This document shows positions 58,573 through 64,000 of a stretch of 64,000 nucleotides of DNA, piece after piece. Under the pieces are notes generated by a model. That model was not told the DNA's origin and made no database searches. It saw nothing but the letters and a program-made list of their open reading frames with translations. Position 1 is the first letter of the stretch, and each line of letters begins with the position of its first letter. The stretch covers positions 22,108,469 to 22,172,468 of the forward strand of contig JAKTNV010000004.1 of assembly GCA_022747635.1 (NCBI GenBank), read 5' to 3'. This DNA comes from Hetaerina americana. Lineage: Eukaryota > Arthropoda > Insecta > Odonata > Calopterygidae. The position numbers and the translations under genes are program-made.

Positions 58573-59540
58573 GACAGCATTAATAAAACAAAGTTATGCG
58601 ATTTTCCAAAAAGAAAAAGGCTAAGCTAAACATTAAAATTGGAAGGCAAAAACTAGAGCAGGTAGAACAGTTTACGTATCTCGGTTGTAACTTAGGCAAA
58701 ATAATATTATCTTTGCTTTCTACAGAATAAACTTTATTCGTCGACTAGTTTCGTTTACACTGTAACATCATCAGGACTAGTGACTCACTAGTCCTGATGA
58801 TGTTACAGTGTAAACGAAACTAGTCGACGAATAAAGTTTATTTTGTAGAAAGCAAAGATAATATTATTTTTCCTAAGTTAAAAATGGAATTCTACAAAGT
58901 TAAGGCCTCAACCATTCAGTGTATCTCGGTAGTGTTTTGGACCAACACGGTCAAAGCAGTAGGGACGTAAGGAGAAGAATTGCGCTAGGCAGAGAGGCTT
59001 TCACAAGGCGGAGGAAGTTGATGACAGGGACTTTGAGTAAGGATGTTAAGAAAAGACTCGTAAAAACTTTGGTATGGAGCGTAGCTATGTACGGCGCGGA
59101 AACGTGGTTATTAAAGTAGGAGGATAGACGTAGACTGGAGGCTTTTGAAATGTGGGTGTGGAGAAGAATAAAGAAGGTGAAATGGACGGACAAGAAAACA
59201 AATGAGGAAGTACATGGTATGGTGAACGAAGAGAGAGGTTTATTGAGAGAAATCCTATGGAAGCAGTAAACATGCATGATGGGCGAATTGACTGGCAATG
59301 GGATGCTAAAAACTGAAATAGAGGGGAAAATATTGGGCAAACGATGAAAGGGCTGGAACAGGATAGGGATGTTAAACGGGATGAAGGGAGGAAGGAAGTA
59401 GTCAGAGATGAGGAGGAACCTGATGTTAAGTAGGTTACTGGATTGAATTTTGTTTTGTTAGGAGTCACAAAATATTTATTTGGTACTTGTGTCCATTCAA
59501 AAACCTACCTTAAGCAGTAGATTACCTTATAATAATAGTA
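58573..59540 (+). pseudogene. LINE 3' copy split by a palindromic insertion
   Basis: 5'-truncated LINE of the same family as 53493-54548. It starts at the NKTKVMRFSKK region, runs to VYLGS and is interrupted at 58686-58920. It then continues with LGSVLDQHGQSSRDVRRR, FTRRRKLMTGTLSKDVKKR and LVKTLVWSVAMYGAETW, where a stop replaces the next glutamine, then broken frames to the 3' tail (accttaagcagtagattac). Not coding. Confidence 0.85.
58686..58920 (+). mobile_element. Palindromic PLE-type insertion, copy 3 (235 bp)
   Basis: Inserted in the LINE, with a 10-bp target duplication gtatctcggt (58676-58685 and 58921-58930). The core is a 191-bp palindrome (58689-58879) centred on base 58784; the two 95-bp arms differ at two positions. 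Each arm has a hammerhead-like motif facing outward: plus 58794-58825 (box CUGAUGA, extra U, helix with a bulge, GAAA, CUAGUC) and minus 58743-58774. A tail with ggaattctacaaagttaagg follows. Because the LINE reading resumes exactly after the duplication, the element boundaries are certain. Confidence 0.93.
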
Positions 59541-61479
59541 TAGACAGCGGTAGATGGTTGATTAGTGTTGTAAGTTTTGCGTTTGAGTGGGGCGTTTTCT
59601 TTCTAATAGTTTGTAATAATTCCGTATTTAGTGGTTAATTAATTAGTTTCCAGCCATGCAAAACACTATCTATGGTATACAAGTTAATGCTATCATACTT
59701 ATCCTATCGTGAATAATGCTATTTTTGTTCCAAGGGTTACTAAGTAACAAGATCCCTATCTAAATCGATAGCAACCCAAAACATATTGCGGCGCGCCTTT
59801 TCATAGATAAAGTTATCAAAATCAAGACTTCAGATTATCGCCCATAAAATATTAATTGCTTTCTATTTGATAGTGTTATTTCGCATAATGGGAAAGTAAT
59901 TGTAAATATTAAGTAATTTTCACTTTGAGTAGTACACAAATGTAATGAATATAAGTTTACAGACACTTTTCTCAGGCTGCTTTTTACGTGGCGGACTCAG
60001 GCCTTTGACATTTGGTCGAATTCTACTTCTAGATAGTTGAATAACATATACTTGTGACTTCAGCTTACGATGTAAAATGTATTTCTCTTTACCCCTTAAA
60101 GTCGAATGAAACGGTGCAACACGGGAGTTAACAAATGAACCGACAAACGAAAGGACATTATAGAGCGTATAGAGCTAATATATATTAATAATAGCACCTA
60201 AATTGGCTAAACCACCAACAAATATTTGAAAACGTTACGAGACCGAAATTAACTATTGAAAAATATATCAATCTAAACTTTTATAATTTTAAATCTAGCA
60301 CCTCTTAGTTTCAATAAATAATATACATAAGAATGTTATTGGTTACTTTAAAATTGGATTTTGTGAATGTTTGATAGTTGGAATATGTAATGAAAATTTC
60401 TTCAGATCACAAAAAAGAAATCTAGTTCGATGCCTCTTTCGTCTTTTCATTTATTATTCACAATCGTATCCGGCTACTCTTTGCCAAGGCAAATTATTGC
60501 CAATAAATATTTACCGGCGCAAAATAGAATTAAAAATTCAAATTATGCACTAAAATTTCATTAAGCCCTTCCCCTAGGGTTTATTTCCTTGTTGCGTTTA
60601 CAGCATCGAATTAGACAGATCTTTACCTTGCAGTAAAAATGTATCTACACACGAAATACAGCTGACGAAGTTTCGATTCGATATAATTGCTATTGTGGAT
60701 ATGGCGTTAATGTAAAAGGTGTTGATGATGGTGGCGGTCCAAATGGCTTGCAGAATTCCAGAGCAACAAAAACACAAGACTTAGAAAACAGCCGTAGGTC
60801 AATAAGAATGAGAGCACAATTAAAAATGAACGCCAAAGCGAAAAACAACGAACATGTTAGGGAATCAACTCACTAGCCTATTGAATTATTTTTGAAGGAA
60901 CCTAGGATAATGGACATGAACAATTTCAGACACAAATAGAGCAAGTAAGGAATGGCTCACGATTGACGTCAGTACTGTTGTAACTACTCACCGTCAAACT
61001 TAACCATTAACCCTAATACTGGTTTTCACCAGCCTCCAAGCAATATTCTTGCATACCCAACATTTCACATATATTCATTTATTTCACCGATCAGTTTTTC
61101 CCGACGTTCCTTCAGTTCACTTTTCCTTCATCAAGTTTCTCCGGTTAGCCCTGGTGTCCTATCATTATGGGTCTAGAATGCCTACAATATCACGTGCCTG
61201 GATATCACGTGAAAAGAAATGACAGAAATAAAAATCAACGATATCTCCTTCACTGCTTAAAATTTAGAAACAGTCTTAATTTTATCGGAACTAATGGTGA
61301 TAGGTGATATTATATTTAAAATTTGAAGCCTACAAAAAATCAATGATTGGGGGACGGTTACGAGATGCTCCCCTTTAATCCCCAAAATATTTTACAAAAT
61401 ATACCACGATTATGAAAAATATCATATTTATTTTATTGTATCCTATTCACAAATGAATTAAGGAAGTTTATTCTGATAG
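59541..61479. other. Unassigned AT-rich DNA
   Basis: No recognised feature. Confidence 0.45.
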
Positions 61480-61870
61480 ACTCAGAATGACACGGTGGCT
61501 TGTGCACTCACATCCCACTCCCGGAAGCTTGGTTCGATCCCGAAGGCGGGAAGTTTCTCAGTGGTATTCCAATTCATTATTTTGGTGCCAGTTGGAGACA
61601 TTTTGAAGTGGAATACGCCGTCCGTCCAATTATACGTAAAGTTTTGGATCCTTGGGCAAATTCGCGTTAAGAGCACGCTAATACTAAGATTCAATTCACC
61701 CCCTCTCCATTCCCAGAACATCCTATCCAAAAAAACCTACCCACCGATGCCTGGATGTACATATGTCCCCAGCTGTAGGTTAGCTTCCCTAATTGCTACC
61801 ACTAATAAGTTTTTACTGCTTGTTAATGCCGTTAGAAGACACACGTCGGCTGTTGTCTCATTGCTCTTCG
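61480..61870 (+). mobile_element. tRNA-derived SINE
   Basis: A box-A-like ggtggcttgtgcactc (about 61493-61508) and a near-perfect box B ggttcgatccc (61531-61541) at tRNA-like spacing, followed by a body of non-tRNA sequence ending with C/T-rich blocks. Overlapping open frames on both strands (61482-61730 minus, 61495-61875 plus) are chance frames. The 3' end is approximate. Confidence 0.6.
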
Positions 61871-62237
61871 AGTAGTACTTAAATTACCATTATGCAGCAG
61901 GCAAAGAGGAATAAAGGAAAAAATTAACACGCGTGTCACTTGAAAATCTTAAATTTTTCTTGGAAGTGCTCGCCCTTACGACAGAATTTTGTCTGACACG
62001 CATCACTGGGATCAGGTTCACGAGGCTATCACCCCTATCGACATTTTTAAGCGAAATATGAAATGGCGCCTTGCGGCATCAACACCTTCGCGATAACGAT
62101 AACGATCAGGGAGGGACGAACCCCACCCAGACGATGATGGTGAAGAGGCAGTAGAGAAAAGGGAGTGGCGGAGGGGTGGTTCGTTATACTATATCGCTTA
62201 TGTAGAAGCCCTAACGAGAGCAATATAACACAAACAC

Positions 62238-62238
<1 letters not shown>
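61871..62238. other. Unassigned DNA
   Basis: Nothing recognised before the TA array. Confidence 0.45.

Positions 62239-62296
<58 letters not shown>
62239..62296. repeat. (TA)n microsatellite
   Basis: A TA array of about 29 units. An imperfect inverted repeat of about 15 bp follows (62326-62340 with 62364-62378). Confidence 0.95.
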
Positions 62297-62299
<3 letters not shown>

Positions 62300-62464
62300 T
62301 ACTTAGTTTGCCATGCCACTACCCTCCTCCCTGATTTCTGTGAGCCTTTCAAAGGAATTTTCGCAGAAAGTAGGGAGGAGGAGCAATACATATGCATGTA
62401 TATGCATAAATGTGTACATAATACACATATAATACATAATATACATATTTACTAATAAAATATG

Positions 62465-64000
62465 ATACATAATTACTAATTAAATAATTTGTGACCCCTA
62501 ACAAAACACAACATCCTACTTTACATCAGGTCTCTCTTCAGCTCTAAGTACTTTCTTCCTCCCTTCATCCCGTCCAAAATCCCTATCCTGTTCCTTCCCT
62601 TTCCTAGTTTGCCTAAAATTCTCCCCTCAATTACAGTCTTCAATTTCCCGCTGCCGGTCAATACCCCCTTCATCCACCTTTCCTGCCTCCGTAGGATTGC
62701 TCCCAACAAACCCCTCTCTTCGCCAACCATACCAAGTACTTCCCCATTTGTTTTCTCCTCTGTCCATTTCACCTTCTCCATTCTTCTCCACACCCACATT
62801 TCAAAAGCCTCCAGTATACATCTATCCTCCTGCATCAATGACCACGTTTCCGCGCCGTACATAGCTACGCTCCATATCAAAGTTTTTACGAGTCTTTTCT
62901 TAACATCCTTACTCAACGTCCCCGTAATCAACCCTCCTCCTTGTGAAAGTCTCTTTGCCTAGCACAATTCTTTTCCTTACGTCCTTACTACTTTGACCGT
63001 GTTGGTCCAAAACACTACAGAGATAAGTAAACTGTTCTACCTGCTCTAGTTTTTGCCCTCCTATTTTAATGTTAAGGTTAGCCTTTTTCTTCCTAGAAAA
63101 TTGCACAACCTTTGTTTTATTAATATTGATTCTCATCCCATACCTGTCGCACTGAATTTCCAATCCACTAAGCAATGCTTGCAGCTCCTTGGCTGACTGA
63201 CAAACTAAAGCTTGGCCATCAGCAAACCTAACTGGTTTTAAGAATTCCCCGCCCACTTTCATTCCTACCTCGAGTTCTTCCCATGCCTCTTTGATCATTT
63301 CCTCTGGATACAGTTTGAACAGCAACGGTGACAATGGGCAACTCTGCCTTACACCCCTTCCTAACACTGCCCAACCGGACTTCCCGTTCCCTAATCGCAC
63401 CTGAGTAGTCTGAGACATGTACAGGTTGCGGATTAGCCTCCTTTCCCTCCAATCTAATCCTATTTTCTGCAATATACTCATTAGTTTTCCCGATTCACTC
63501 TCTCAAACGCTTTTTCGAAATCTAGGAAACAGGCAAATACCTCCAGGTTGTGTTCTATATTCCTCTCGATTAATAATCTCGTTACTGCAATGGCATCTCG
63601 CGTACCTCTCCCCTTCCTAAACCCAACTGATCCTCCCCTAAGTAATCATTTGCCCTACTCTCTATCCTTTTGTTTATGATTCTGAGAACAACTTTAGCTG
63701 CGTGGGATAACAAGATTATCGTCCTGTAGTCCTCACATGATGTAGCCTTTAACTTTTTCGGAATAGGAACTAAAACTGATCTCACAAAGTCTTCCGGCCA
63801 GATTCCTTCTTCATAAATACTAATAATCAGCCCATATAGCCTCTTCCTCCCAAAATTTCCTTAACATTTCAATAGTTCCGCGGGAATGTTATCCAACCCC
63901 ACGGCCTTATTAAGTTTCATCTCCCTAAATGTCCTCTCTATCTCATTGCCTAGTATGCCTGGACCTAAGCTGTCTTCCTCTACGTCATATTCTTTTTCAA
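62465..64000 (-). pseudogene. LINE copy: RT domain to 3' end, runs off the window
   Basis: The best-preserved copy of the local LINE, on the minus strand. From the right edge: EIERTFREMKLNKAVG, then EDFVRSVLVPIPKKLKAT and DYRTIILLSHAAKVV (63785 down), a stop-containing stretch, then 63481 down: MSILQKIGLDWRERRLI, GRGVRQSCPLSPLLFKLY, VRFADGQALVCQSAKE, YGMRININKTKVVQFSRKK and FTYLCSVLDQHGQSS. Then 62931-62521: KRLVKTLIWSVAMYGAETWS, EAFEMWVWRRMEKVKW and RNRIGILDGMKGGRK. RT motifs are present but motif C reads FADG. At least two frameshifts separate the pieces. The 3' end is near 62465; the 5' part, including any endonuclease, lies beyond 64000. Confidence 0.88.

Noticed and set aside
59085..59468. 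127-codon frame antisense to the LINE (also 58951-59340, 62609-62962 and 37477-37791)
   Set aside because: They are shadows of the purine-rich LINE coding strand; the sense strand carries the real similarity.

Overview
The window looks like a repeat-dense piece of an animal genome, most likely an insect or other arthropod. It is AT-rich with long (TA)n microsatellites and contains mariner DNA transposons, non-LTR retrotransposons (LINEs), Penelope-like elements (PLEs) and tRNA-derived SINEs. I see no bacterial-style operons and no exon of a host gene that I can defend. Every protein-coding signal I can support belongs to a transposable element. Only one of these ORFs is full length and intact: a mariner transposase at 4070-5152 on the minus strand.

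Layout. 0-9 kb: unassigned AT-rich DNA, a GC-rich patch near 3.1 kb, the intact mariner (3971-5304), then three TA-type microsatellites around a PLE-terminus-like sequence carrying a hammerhead-like motif (8.3-8.85 kb). 9-34 kb: mostly unassigned, with a LINE 3' end (9.9 kb), a perfect-looking hairpin (14.35 kb), a tRNA-like SINE (18.7 kb), a 558-bp miniature mariner (20.3 kb), a LINE relic abutting a mariner relic (24.7-25.5 kb), a palindromic PLE-type insertion (28 kb) and a LINE relic (33.5 kb). 34-42 kb: an internally deleted, almost identical sister of the intact mariner (34458-35210), a LINE with an adjacent SINE (37.2-38.1 kb), a palindrome between two TA arrays (38.4 kb) and a LINE endonuclease fragment (40.5 kb). 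42.8-49.3 kb: three PLE copies, all on the minus strand, with reverse transcriptase (RT) and GIY-YIG endonuclease remains, pseudo-LTRs and hammerhead-like motifs. 50-64 kb: a mariner relic, SINEs, several LINE copies, a mariner with one homopolymer frameshift (56287-57620) and a LINE running off the right edge.

The most interesting signal is a set of short insertions (212, 232 and 235 bp, at 49.0, 28.0 and 58.7 kb). Each is bounded by a 9-12 bp target duplication. Each is built as a near-perfect palindrome whose centre lies at or just upstream of a hammerhead-like box, followed by a short non-palindromic tail. A fourth palindrome with the same logic lies in a TA array at 38.4 kb. They look like PLE termini inserted by a process that makes an inverted copy of the end (cDNA snap-back). 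The motif in all of them, and in the larger PLEs, shares one unusual detail: an extra base between the conserved CUGANGA box and helix II.

The elements interact as layers. A palindromic element split a LINE (58.7 kb). Another sits in the 5' part of a PLE (49.0 kb). The deleted mariner keeps ends nearly identical to those of the intact one, so the intact transposase could in principle mobilise it. Some boundaries are approximate because relics were recognised by translated similarity read by eye, without a database search.
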